Source: Cricetomys ansorgei
Taxonomy: Eukaryota > Chordata > Mammalia > Rodentia > Nesomyidae
Length of the DNA stretch: 64,000 nucleotides
Assembly: GCA_026225945.1 (NCBI GenBank)
Contig: JAMJFZ010000239.1
Coordinates: 31,262,501-31,326,500, forward strand
Direction: 5' to 3'
Shown: piece by piece, positions 37,140 through 49,100 of the stretch
How the letters are laid out: every line of letters starts with the position of its first letter
How positions within the stretch are numbered: position 1 is the stretch's first letter
Notes under the pieces: model-generated
The model's input: only the letters and a program-made list of their open reading frames with translations
Database searches by the model: none
What the model was told of the DNA's origin: nothing
Made by a program: the position numbers and the translations under genes

Positions 37140-40100
37140 GCAAGAGACAGAGACTCACACATGGATTTTCTTCTGTATGTTTGAAAATAGAAATCCGGAC
37201 TGGGTGGGGATCCATCCACATCGTGCCATAGGACATTTGCCTAGTTTAGTGGGCTAGTTAGCTTATGAGAGAAGGGAGGAGGGGGCTTGAGAAATCAGGG
37301 AGATTAGTATGGAGAGCTGTTCCTCTCCAGACACAGATGAGCACAGTGACTGCCTAGGACTGGTCAGATGCAGACTCTCAGTGGGTAGGTTGGGGACTCT
37401 GCCACTGCTCTGGACCAGCAGCCAGGGCGGACTGAAGCCACTGTGGATCTACTTCTAGTTATCCGGCAAAGCAGAGGTACCTACTCTGTCTGGTACTGTT
37501 CCTGAAAATGGCTGCCACCGTTTATCTGGTAAAGAGACCCTAGGCCTTGTGTGGAGAATGAGGGATCCACTCTAAGTCTATCTGCCTGGGATTCCTTTTC
37601 TGCCCTAGCATGCCCCAACAGACTTCAAAATCCACAGATGCGCTGAAGGTTCGCTGTCACAACACGGACATGACCAGCTCAGTGCGTCTTCCATTTTCTA
37701 GATTTTCTTGGAGCCAAGCAACTGCTTCCAGGCTCTGATAAGCCCATGAGAAAACCCCATGTAGGAAAAGATTACCTCTGTACAAGCGGATACTTGGGCA
37801 ACAGTATCAGCTGGTAGGAACTGCACAGTTTTGAAAATCCACAATTAAGACTTTTAAAGTGTGATCTGGAATTCTGATCCCATAAAAGGCTTATGTAACA
37901 GGATAAAGATTTTTGCATTTCCCTGGAGCTAAGCGAACAAAACAAACTCAACCCACCGTGGGGATTCTGCACCAAGCACTTCCAGGGCTTTGCTCAGCTG
38001 CCCTTCCCAAGTGTTGTCCTCTCAGGTGTCAGCAGTGCTGACAGAAACCAGGAAGTGAAGGAAAGAAGCTGGGTGACCAGGGATGGGACCATGCAACTTC
38101 CGAGATCTTGGTCACCTCTAATACAGACCATGGGAAATTGCAGAAAGGGCACTGAAAAGCCAGGAGCTGGGCTTCGGTAATAAAATTCTGGTGTGACATT
38201 GATCCTTCAAGCTAGAATTTTACATGCATGTCTAATTTATAGGGCAAACTTTCTGGGGATATTAGCGAGGGTTAATCAGTTATTGCTAAATTTACCATGC
38301 TAATAAAAAAAATCACATTTGAAGATTCTTACATTATACCACAGGGCAAAAACTGTGAGTCACAGGAAAATGTACTGCACCAGAGCTTTGAACATTTAAT
38401 CGGGTAACTGCTTTATACGTTCTGACTTGGAGCTCTCAGCTGAGGTCTGGGTCCTACCACCTGCCTACCTTCCTGGTGTAAGATCTGGATGAAGTCTCAT
38501 GATCTACCTTGAGACTGTTGCTTTATCCGCCAACAAAGGAATAATGGCGCTACTTAACCCAAACTTGCTGTGCCCAAATGAGAAGCGAGTGTTTATGAAG
38601 ACTCTGCCGGTTTAAATGCCGTATAAAAAGCAGAGTGAATGGACAGAGGCTCGTAAAGGATCTATTTGTAGGCTATTTTGGTTGGGTGCCGTCTATTTTT
38701 GGCCGGGTTGCTTCTTGTTTCTTCAAGCTTCTGCAGCTCCCGGTCCTTACTATGTATAGCTGCCAGGCCTCCCCGCGTTCCGCTCCGCAGCACCAGCCCA
38801 CATTCGGTAAGACCCAGTGTGTAAGCACCAGAGGAAGCCTCTGGCTCAGGCGGCGGAGCAGCTGTTTCTCAAGTCTAGCCCCTTCCTCCCAGGACCCCGG
38901 AGGATGCGGGGGAAACAGCAGAGGTGCTTCACAGTAACACCTCTCTTCTAAGTCTTCTCTTCAGTCCTTTTTGGACTGAGAACTGAAAACAACTGTTTTA
39001 AATACTAACCAAAATACTTGAATACAGGTTTAAAATACTTTACTACAAGTCCTACAGAAGGATTTAAAACAACTGGTACACCAATTACCCCTTATGTTTC
39101 TTTCTCAAGAGATCTGAAAAGCATCCCATTTAAAAATCCTTGAGGAATCAGTAGGGGGCAGTATGCTAATTACGACTTACAGGTGGGAAAATCTTTGAAT
39201 TTTTAAGTTTCACTTGTCCTCAAAATACCCATGTGTTTAGGTAACTTACACTACAAATATTTTCCCAGTTACACTGATTTGGGAAGTGTTATTTTGAGCC
39301 TCGTTGCTTAGAATAACACCAAGAAACCAAACCTTGTTAATATTCAAAAATTCCAGTCCTAAAGTACTTGAAGGAAAAGCAAGAAATTCACACTTTATGC
39401 AAGTGGCAAAAATGTTTGTGTGAGCTTGGGAAATTTCACACACCAAGTAACGCTTTGTTTCCAGATGGGAATCCATTCTAAGAGTCTTGTCACAAGGCTG
39501 TGGAGCAGCCGCACTCAAGCTCCCCAGTAATTGCCCTTACTTGTTAAACTCTCAGCATTCGCTCCAGTGTTGACAGTTCTGTGATCATTACCAGAGGAGA
39601 TTCGCTTTCCCTGCTCACTTAATTTTAGTTCCAGAGCATTTGGGAAAATGGGCCCTGACAGGTGTGAGCTTGAGTTTTTAAGAGAACTGATAAATACAGT
39701 GAAGAGTTTTAAGGGAAGCTCACCAGGCGAAATACGCCAGCATGCCTGTAGGCGAGAGCCTTCTCCTCTGGAGTGGGGATGTGTAAGCCTGCACAAACCG
39801 AGATCCATGAGCCCATGCTCTGCCAGCGGGTGTGACGTCACAACACGGCGACATTTTCTGAGGCTACCTACCCACTTTATATGTCCGGAGGGAGAAGCCA
39901 AAGCATCCGTCCAGTGAGTTATTTTCTAGTTAGGCGTTCGTGGTGGGCTCAGTTCGCAAGGAGCTTCTAGGTCAGCTGACAAGTTTAGAAGGACAAGACT
40001 CTCTGAACAGTTAACTTACCACTTTACCCTCTGAGATAAGAAATCACTAATTCAACCAAATGAGATTGACAGGTTTTAGTCTGAGTCTGGGAATTACAGG

Positions 40101-43100
40101 CTAAAACACTGAACTTAACTCACACAAGTGAGGCAGGTGGTAGGTCCCTATTTCCTGACCTTTGTTAGATTTTTTTTTTTTTTGCCATACTCTAAAGATC
40201 AGTAACAAAGGGTCCTTTCTCCTAGAGGAAATCTAGTTATGTTTGTAGGAAATAAGTTATAAATCTGCCCTGCCATGACACCCCCTAGTGGAACTTTAGC
40301 AAAGTACAGTTTGGAGGTCCAAAAACATCTAGGATACTTCTTGTTTCCCTAACCCAAAATGCCTGGAACCGGTAGGGTTTAGAGTTTTTCCATATTTGCA
40401 TATGCAGAGAGGTGTCTCGGGGATGGGACTCAGGTCTAAATACAAAATTACTTTATGTTTCTCATATATACTTAGCACATGTACATAGCCCGAAGGCAAT
40501 TTTATACAAATATTTTGCTTATGTTTTGGCCTTATCACATGGTCAGGGTGGAGCCTTCATGTTTCTGATTAAGCGGTGCTCTTGTTTCTTAGGACTTCCA
40601 GTTGAAATGGACTTTCTCAGGGCCAGTGGTTATGTGTACACCACAGTCACCTGCCTACTAATTATCACTGGACGGAACAAAATCAAGCAAGCACAGAAAC
40701 GAAGCGTGTCCGCTGCACATTTATCCACAAAGCAGGGGTCGAAAGGAGCAAACTGGCTTTTTGCCTCAACTCACAGGCTTAATTTTAGTTTCTGAAAGAA
40801 CCAAAGCAGAAATTTAGGTAATTCTACTATTATTAATATTTCTTATCCCATGAAAAGCCTTAAATTAAGGGGATTCCTACTTAAAATTCTTCCAGTTCTC
40901 AAGTAGGGCTATTAAAGTTCTTCCAAGTAATTTTCTAACTGTCAACTAAACTAATTCACTGGAATTTGCTGAAGACGTTGAATGGCTCACAAACAATTAA
41001 TTAAGGGGAATTTGAGCAAAAACGAATTTAAGGGGAAAGAATAAACTGAGAGAATGTGGGTGGCTGTATGTTTAACTTCCGCAGGGCTCGTCACCCTGTC
41101 CTAGTGACCAGTCCATCCTGCAATGAATGGCTAGAGTCTGCTGGGGGCACTGGCCACTCAGTGTCAGCATTAGCTCCGGTTAAGGAATGCTGCACTCTGA
41201 CATGTCTCCTAGATTCATTTCTTCTTGGGCAGATAATGAATAAAAGCCCTGGGTAGAGAAATTCCCAGAGATAGAGAACAAACACTAACTTTGCTTCAAG
41301 GAATTGAGATGAATAGCACAAGTCACTCAATGGTCAAACAACAAGAGGTCATTCCTTGAATCAAGAATTCGGGGACTGTCCATTACGGCCTGCCATCTTA
41401 TGGATAAAGACTCTGTTCGGTCAACATGGAAACATTCGGGAGTCTGTTTCTCTTTCACAATCGTGATGTGCTTCTGTCTGTCTGTCTTTCTGAGACAAGG
41501 CATCACTGCAGCCCAGTCTGGCATCTAACTCATGACAATCCTGCCTCAGCCTCCTAAACCCTGGAATTACAGGCATGAACTGCCATATTTGACTTAAAAA
41601 CAAACAAAAAAGCTATTGACTTCTGTTGTCTCCCAATAAAACCAATTCTTCTCAAGTGGCAGAAGCAGTCTGTGAAGCATTGCTACATAGGGCTCTGTCA
41701 GCGCAGCGAGGTGTCTGGTCCAGATGAGGCTGAGAGCACACCAGCGGACATAATAGGTGCTGAACTGGGAAGATAGGTGGAGATAGGTTTTGGAAGGTTT
41801 AAGACGCCATGCCAGTGGCCTTCGACTTCCCACTGTGAGCAATATGGTCACACAAGGCTTTAAGAAGCGTATTTCAAACTCAATACCGCTTAGACAACCC
41901 TGGGCAAAGAACAGACATGGACAAAGAGTCTGGAGGCTCTTCAAGGCCCAGCCGAGAGGTGATGGACGCATACATGGTGAAGTGGAGATCTGTCCAAAGA
42001 GGACCATGTGACCCACGAATGAGCATAGGCTAGACAACTACTGTCAAGCTTGGCGCCTCAGCCAGAGCGAAGAGGGAGTTAGCTTGGTAGCAACAGAGGC
42101 TGACGTTAGGGAACAGGGGAAGAGCCAAGAGAGTAGTAGTGTAGCCTAGAAATCACAGTTAGGCAACTGAAAGAGATCAGCCAGTTAGATAGAGGCACAG
42201 CGAGGACTGGGGTGAACACACAACACTAAGGAGCCAATATTTTAAAGGTGGAGAACTAAGAGGTGGAGGAAAGGGGAGATGGTGACTAAAACCCTTGCAC
42301 TTCAAGGAGGTGGTCAAGTTCACCCTCTGTGAGAACACAGGCTTCCCTCTGTAACAGGCAATGAGGGAACACTGCTAATTGTCCAGACAGCTGGGAACTT
42401 AAGTCACTGGCTACCCAGCAGTGCTTCCTAAGTCTGATAACCAGGCACAGATCACACCATATTAAAGATGGCATGACACTTTTCATTCGAGACAATGTCT
42501 TGTCCCCTGCTTACACCAGTGATGCAAAGTACATTTTATCGAGTTGTAAAATTTGACTTTTAGGAGCAATAGATTCGGGTCCAGCGCGTAATATGTCAAA
42601 TATAGAAATGCAAAATTCAACGAGCATGTGCTCTCACTCTGCGTACACAATACAGAATCACATGCCACCAAGCAGTTGCCTATCTAGAGGTTTTTGTCAG
42701 TTTTGAACGGCCACAAGAATCTGACAAGGTAAGTCAGCTTGGCCCTCAGCTCAGATTTCCTTCTAGCACTCTCACACCGTTACACACAGGGCATTTACTG
42801 GGTTACAGAAGCCAGTTCTGGCACGCTTTTAAAAATAGGTTACAAGCTGGGCGTGGCAGTGCATGCCTTTAATCCCAGCACTCAGGAGGCAGAGGCAGGC
42901 AGATCTCTGAGTTTGATGCCAGCCTGGTCTACAGAGTGAGTTCCAGGACAGCCAAGGCTACAAAGAGAAACTCTCAAAAAACAAAACAAACAAACAAAAA
43001 CAAAAAAACAAAAAGGTTACAAACATTTTCAGCAGCTATCCTAAAATAGAAAAGTGATATCCTATAAAGGATTTAGTTTCATAATATTATAGCACGGAGG

Positions 43101-46100
43101 AAAAAGCATTAGACAAGTAATTTTATGTGTACTCTAGAAAAAAAATTAATTCTAAGCCTAATAGAGCTTAAGCCAAACTAGATTTCTCTAGTCAGAGGAT
43201 AAAGGAATACAGTATATAAGATTAAAAATCAGTAAATCACATAAGAACTCAAACACTAACGATCAGGGACCATTCTTGAGATATTAGGTACAACGGCAGC
43301 GTGCTAATGTCTTTAAGTGCTGCGTTACTCTGATCTAGCTGGTGGGCTTTTACTTTTCTTGGATGGATTTTAACTAAATAGACTTTAGACATCTGGATAT
43401 AGATAAATGCTGAATTCAGTAATTAGTATTTTAAAACTGTGAAACCTTTTAAGTTAAGTGGTCTATTAATTAACTACCAATTATCTTGTCTGACTACCAT
43501 ATCAATAGAAGTAAATTACTGACTAGCTATCTGACAGATTTAGGCCTTTGCCATGGAAAACTTCTTCTGCACATAAAAGGCCTGAAGTTGAATGCTTTGG
43601 CTTTCCTCGTTTGGGTAATTAGTTTGCCATTTTGATAAAGGCCAAATACGGCTCCTTGGTCAAAAAGGACCCTACAGATAAACTTTGGCTCAGAAGCAAA
43701 CTAAGATTCTATTCCCTCTCCAGAAAAATAGTGAAGCTAAGTTTATTATTTTGGGGGAAACGTAAGATTTGCAGTCACTGCGTGGAGGTCAGGTCTCTCC
43801 GTCACTTGGTGGAACAGAAGTGTCTCACTGTGCCTCGGCACTTGTGTGAGCGACTTTGATGCTAGTGTTTCTGCAGCAGGCCAGGCTGACTAAAGCCTAT
43901 CCCCACACCATTCATTTCCTGACTGGGGACCAAGAGAAGGTTCCTGGATGATTGCTAGTGACACACCAACTCTGAAGGTTGGTGTCATAGCTGACTGTAG
44001 GACTGTGCCAAATACGAGTGGTAATAGAAAAGCCTCGGAAGTTTACAGGGATGCCAACGGCTCAGAAGGAAGTAATGGTCACACAACACAGGTCCTCTTC
44101 TTGAGGCCCGAGTCACGGGGAAAAAGAATGAAGGCTGCCATGCATTTAACTTGAGTTTGATTCATGCTGATATACCAGCAGCTGTCTTCTTAAAAGCCCG
44201 AGCCTTACACCAAGGAGTAGGGGTAGTACGGAAGATAAGGAAAAATGAGCACACAGGTCGGGCAAGAGGAATTAAAAAAATGGGTAGGAAACTCAAGGAG
44301 ATACAACGGATGGAAGCCAACCCTGATCTGAAGTCTCAACAGCTTGAGTTAGTCCGGCATGTTTACCTTTTCAGAATTCACAGCACGGACCCACGTGAGC
44401 TCTCTGAATAGGTTATCCTCTAAATATTTAAGCAGAAGCCCATTACGTATGATCAAATATTTATTAACTAAGTTAGAATACAGTTCCGGGTGTGTGTGCG
44501 TGCGCGCGCGCACACACACACACCTGTCAGGTATGATGAACCGCCACCAGTTTGTCATCAGCTTCGCTATGTAAGGCGCAACGTAGACGACGTTATCCCA
44601 AAAAGCACTTACTATGCACCAAAGGGCACAATGACTATATGCCACAAAAGTCAGCGGCAACGGAAGAAAAGCAGATGATGAAAACTTTTACATAATTCAC
44701 TTAGCTGCAGCTTCAGTGGAAAACAAGGGCTCGGGTGGGGGGAGTAGCTGTGGGTAAACTGCTCACCTAGCATGTGCAGGGCCCATGAGACAGTCCTGAG
44801 GCTCCTCACGGCTCCCAAACCCAAGAAAAAGGCAGGAGTTGGGAGGGAAGCTTACATCACGACCTTGGAGGAAGAGCTGGAGTTGCCGGGCACCTCCGTG
44901 GTGGAGGTCACGTGCTACTCCGGTTCACCCTCCTCGGACATGACTTGAACTCTGAGTCGGGATCAACACACAACTTGTTATTCTGTGAAAACAGACACTG
45001 ACTGCTACTTAACAGTCTGGCTCGAGATGATCTGTCCGAGTAGCTGAATGAACGCTTTGCTCGGTGATCTACTCTTTTGAACTGCATGGGCGAACTCTTT
45101 TCCCTGCCCAAGCACAGTAAAAAGACACACTGGGTTTTTATGTTTTGTTTTGCTTTTTTGTTTTTTTAAAAACAAGAATGGTAGAAGCCAAGGCAACACA
45201 GCGCTGAAAACCAACCGCTAACATTTTCGACCCAGAAGGCTGGAAGGGAGGCTGGGTTCAAGTGGCACTCAGCGATACTATTTAACCCCACAGCAACCCA
45301 CCGTGAGGGGTAAGAGCAGCCCTCTTTTATGTTTCAGTTGCTAGCTCTCAACTTCTCTAGAGGTTTGTTAAGTCTTGGCGAGGAGTCAGAAATTCCAAAC
45401 CCAGAGTGAATTTTTCTGACTCAATATTGAAAATAAATTCTTAAGTTTAGATGCTTAGGAGGAAAACAGCTGGAGGATCCAGGAGCCTCCCATAGTTTAA
45501 TACAAAGTGATGTCATTACCAACCAGGCTTCCAAGAACTCCCTAAATTGCACGGTTAAGCAACTTCTCAGAGCTCAGTGAGGAGGGTAGGAAGGTGCAGC
45601 TTCACGGGTACACGCATTCAGATCTAGAATAAGTCTGTGCGGTTGGTTTCTTATGTTAGAAAGTAGCCCAGTGCTGGTCTTCCATCAATTCACACTCTTT
45701 TCACAGGAGGCTGTGGATTTTCTTTCTCAACACTCTGAACCAGCACTTACTCTATAAGACGTTTAGAGGAGATTTGCTGCTTTTTGGTGTTAAGTATTTA
45801 ACTGAAGGTTGTGGAGTTTCTTTTAAAACTGGGATATGTTTAAAATGTTTCAAGTTGCCAAAATAACTATGCACAGAACAGTCTAAACTTGAGGGAACTT
45901 AGAACGGTAAAAGTTTATTGTTAGGAAATCTTGCATCACACCTCAGCCAAAGGTTATTGAGGGGGGAGGAAATCAAGTCTCTAGTTAATACTAATCTTCC
46001 AATGGTTGTGTATGGTTTTCTTAAGGCTGACAAGCCAACTGGAATCAACTGGAATTTCTGTGGCATCTCCACCACCCTTCAATATGGAAGCGATACTCTA

Positions 46101-49100
46101 CCTGTGGTTTGTTTTCTTTATTTCAAATACTGACCCTGTTTTTGTCTGCTTTGGAGATAGGGTCTCAATAAGTAGCCCTGGACAGCCTGGAACTCACTAT
46201 GTTGGACCAGGCTAACCTCGAACTCATAGAGATCTATCTGTTCTAATCCTAAGTGCTGAGGTTAAAGGTGTGTGCTGCCATACCTGGCCCGGGCCCTGGC
46301 CAGGTTCATTATAAATTATAATTGGAATTATAAACACATAGGACTCTTGAAAAACTGTCTTGCCATGTGCATCCAGTTGATCTTTATGACCCGTGTCAGC
46401 GCTGGGACACCTGATGCTGGGACACCTGATGCACTGTCTTGCAACGGTAAAATGCTTGTCTGTTGCTCACACCCACTGCGCACAACTAATGCACACCTAC
46501 ATAGGTGTGCGTGCTCATTCCCCTGGACTGTATACATGGTGATCTCTGCCTCAGTGAGTGAGTTCATATGTTCCGTTTCTAGAAGCCTGGAAATAAATTA
46601 TATAAAGCTCATGTTTCCAAATAAAACATCAGGATAAGCTTCATCCAGGACCAGAGAAGAGGCTGATACTGGATAAGGAATATCTGAACACTTCTGAAGC
46701 CAGATTAAGTTTTTAAGCAGTTGCTAAAAAATTAATGAGGTTTAATGTGACCTATTTAGGAGAAACGGTTCTTTGTTGAGTTCTATTAGAAGACACGTCT
46801 GCCTATGGGGGTAAATCTCCTTACCTTGTCTTCCTTTTACCCCTTAGTGCTGGGGATATAATCCAGGGCTTTGCACATACTTGGTTAGCACTGTACCACT
46901 GAGCTACCCGCAGCCTTCCTTACCCCTCCCCCTTTACTGGATTATTTCTGTCTACATAAGGGAAAATACGAAGAAAAAAAGTGGATCAACAGCACATGCA
47001 AAAAATTAGAGGGAGAAGCTACCTTTACTGACACATCTACCTTTACTGACAATTCAGCTAAGAAGTGGGGATTCCTGTGGCCCTCTGGGAACAGTAGACC
47101 CCTCCCTATCTCTGGATGATGCAGAAGCTTCAGTAGCTGAAAGCAGACATTGAGTCCCTGACTTAACAGGCCTCATAATTCCCCTTCCCTTCTCTCTGGC
47201 CCTTTCAGGATGACTCCTCATTTAAGAGACATCAGATAAGCTGACAAAGTCCTGAGATGTCCACCATCTGACATATGTGGATGGATGTTAAGTGGCTGCC
47301 AGGGTGGCCTGGCCACTCCCAATGAACCACAAAGGGTGATCTCAGAATTTCTGGCACTTTCTAAAATGTGTCTGAGCAGTAGTTTGGAGGCCTAACCCCT
47401 GACTTTACGAATTCATAAGAACCAGTGTTTTATAAACTCAACAGAAAGCTAAATAAACAAAGCCAGGGTTTCATACTCCCTCTTGTTATTTTTACAGCAA
47501 TCTTTCAAACTAGCTTCACCATAGTCAATTTCTACTTCCTCAAGAAATACAGAAGGGGAGCAGTTTAAACAACCATCAGACGCTATAACCTGCCGCGTGG
47601 GAACAACTCGTTAGACAGACATCTCACGTGGAAGAGTGCAGGTGGCTTTCATGTTGGCACACTAGTCTCTCGTTCCCAGCCTTCTCTCTGAGGGCCCAGA
47701 AAGAAAAACAAAGACTGGTGTTTATATTTACCCAGAAGTGTGCGTGGCAGTTGACCATCATGGTTCTCTCAATGAGCTCATCGGGACATTCCAGAAGGTG
47801 ATGTCCAGAAACCACACCGGCATTGTTGACCAGGACAGAGACCTCGCCAACCTCCTTGCGGACCCTTTCGGCTGTCAGGTAGACATTCTCCCTCTTTCCC
47901 ACGTCACAAGTGTAGGTAAAAACCTGCAAGTTACATGGGGGCAGGATTTCCTCCCCATTCCCAGCTGTCCTCCGAAGTCCAGATGAGGGGGAGAATGGAA
48001 GAGAGAAGGGGTGCAGAAAGTGAGCCACATGGCAGGCAGTAGGGCAAAAATCACACAAAGCAAAAAATACTACAGTGAGCTTCAAATTTCTAACACCGTA
48101 ATGCTTGCCAATAATTCAGCTTACAGCTGCTTTCCTCCCCTGAAAGTCTTTGGGAATTACAGCAATTTACTGGACAACCTTGCTTAGGGGAAAGCCATGT
48201 AATTGTGGCAAGTCCAATACAAGTAGACCACATGGGATCAGCTTGCTGGAGCTAGACACCTGCAAAGAACTGATCTCAGCCCGGAGAATAACACATATTA
48301 CACATTCCATGTTCTCAGATGGGGGTGGGGAGGAAGCCAGCAGCTAGAGAGAGCTCTACCCTCAAAACAGAAATTCACTTCAGAGCTCACAAACCCAAAC
48401 TGTAGGCAATAGTCTGAACTCATTCAAAGCCAAGAGATGAATGAGAAGTTTCTATTTGAAAGAATGGAGGTCATGGTTTGACTTTAAACTGGTTCCCCTA
48501 AGAATTAATCCCACAGATGAAGTTTAGAGGTAAATATGTAATTTTACCACATTACAGTTCAAACAGCATCAAAATCAAAACCCCTTCCCTAAAAATATTT
48601 TCTCTTAGATTCAGCCACAGGGAACACAGAAGCCCAAACTTGTTGCCTCTTCATACTAGCTTCGAAAATGAAACATTTTGAACTTTACATAAAAAAAAAA
48701 AAACACACACACACAGGTTCTGGTAAGTCTGGTAACTTGACAGGTATAGGGGAAGAGCGGAGCCCAAGTCAATCTAGCCTCCGTTAAATTTCCTAGACCA
48801 ATATCTACAATTGATTATGATCTCTACTTAGGTTTTAAAAAAAAGTTAAGCACGTAAGAGGCAGACCGGAGTGCCCCGAAACCATGAGAAAAGTTTACAA
48901 AAGGGCTGAAATCATCGCAGCAACTTTCTCAAGAGGAAAGGATGGCTCTCAGTTACACACCGGGTTGGTAACCAGAGCACTTTACTTAAGGCCAGGGGGA
49001 AACAATGTAATTATTTTCCCGGGGCTAAAGTTATAGTGAAACCATCCACTGCGCCCTAGTCTAAGAGGTTCAGACCTCACAGAAACAGATAACCGCTTCA

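Larger units (their letters stand above)
27361..47731 (-). other. RDH10: RDH10 intron 2 (20.4 kb, SINE-poor)
   Basis: This large intron separates the NNAG exon from the catalytic-serine exon. Only about seven SINE-derived pieces are recognisable in 20 kb: B4-type at 29.4 and 33.4 kb, B1 at 36.8, 41.5, 42.8 and 46.1 kb, and ID at 46.8 kb. A few microsatellites occur. The flanks carry roughly one SINE per 0.5-1 kb. Long stretches such as 27.4-29.4, 29.8-33.1, 33.9-36.3, 37.3-41.4 and 43.1-46.1 kb are single-copy, often AT-rich, with no coding exon I can recognise. Conserved enhancers are plausible, but that is inference. Confidence 0.85.

Noticed and set aside
44900..44960. Retinoic acid response element in RDH10 intron 2
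   Set aside because: AGGTCA and GGTTCA half sites occur, but their spacing (about 11 bp) does not fit DR1, DR2 or DR5.
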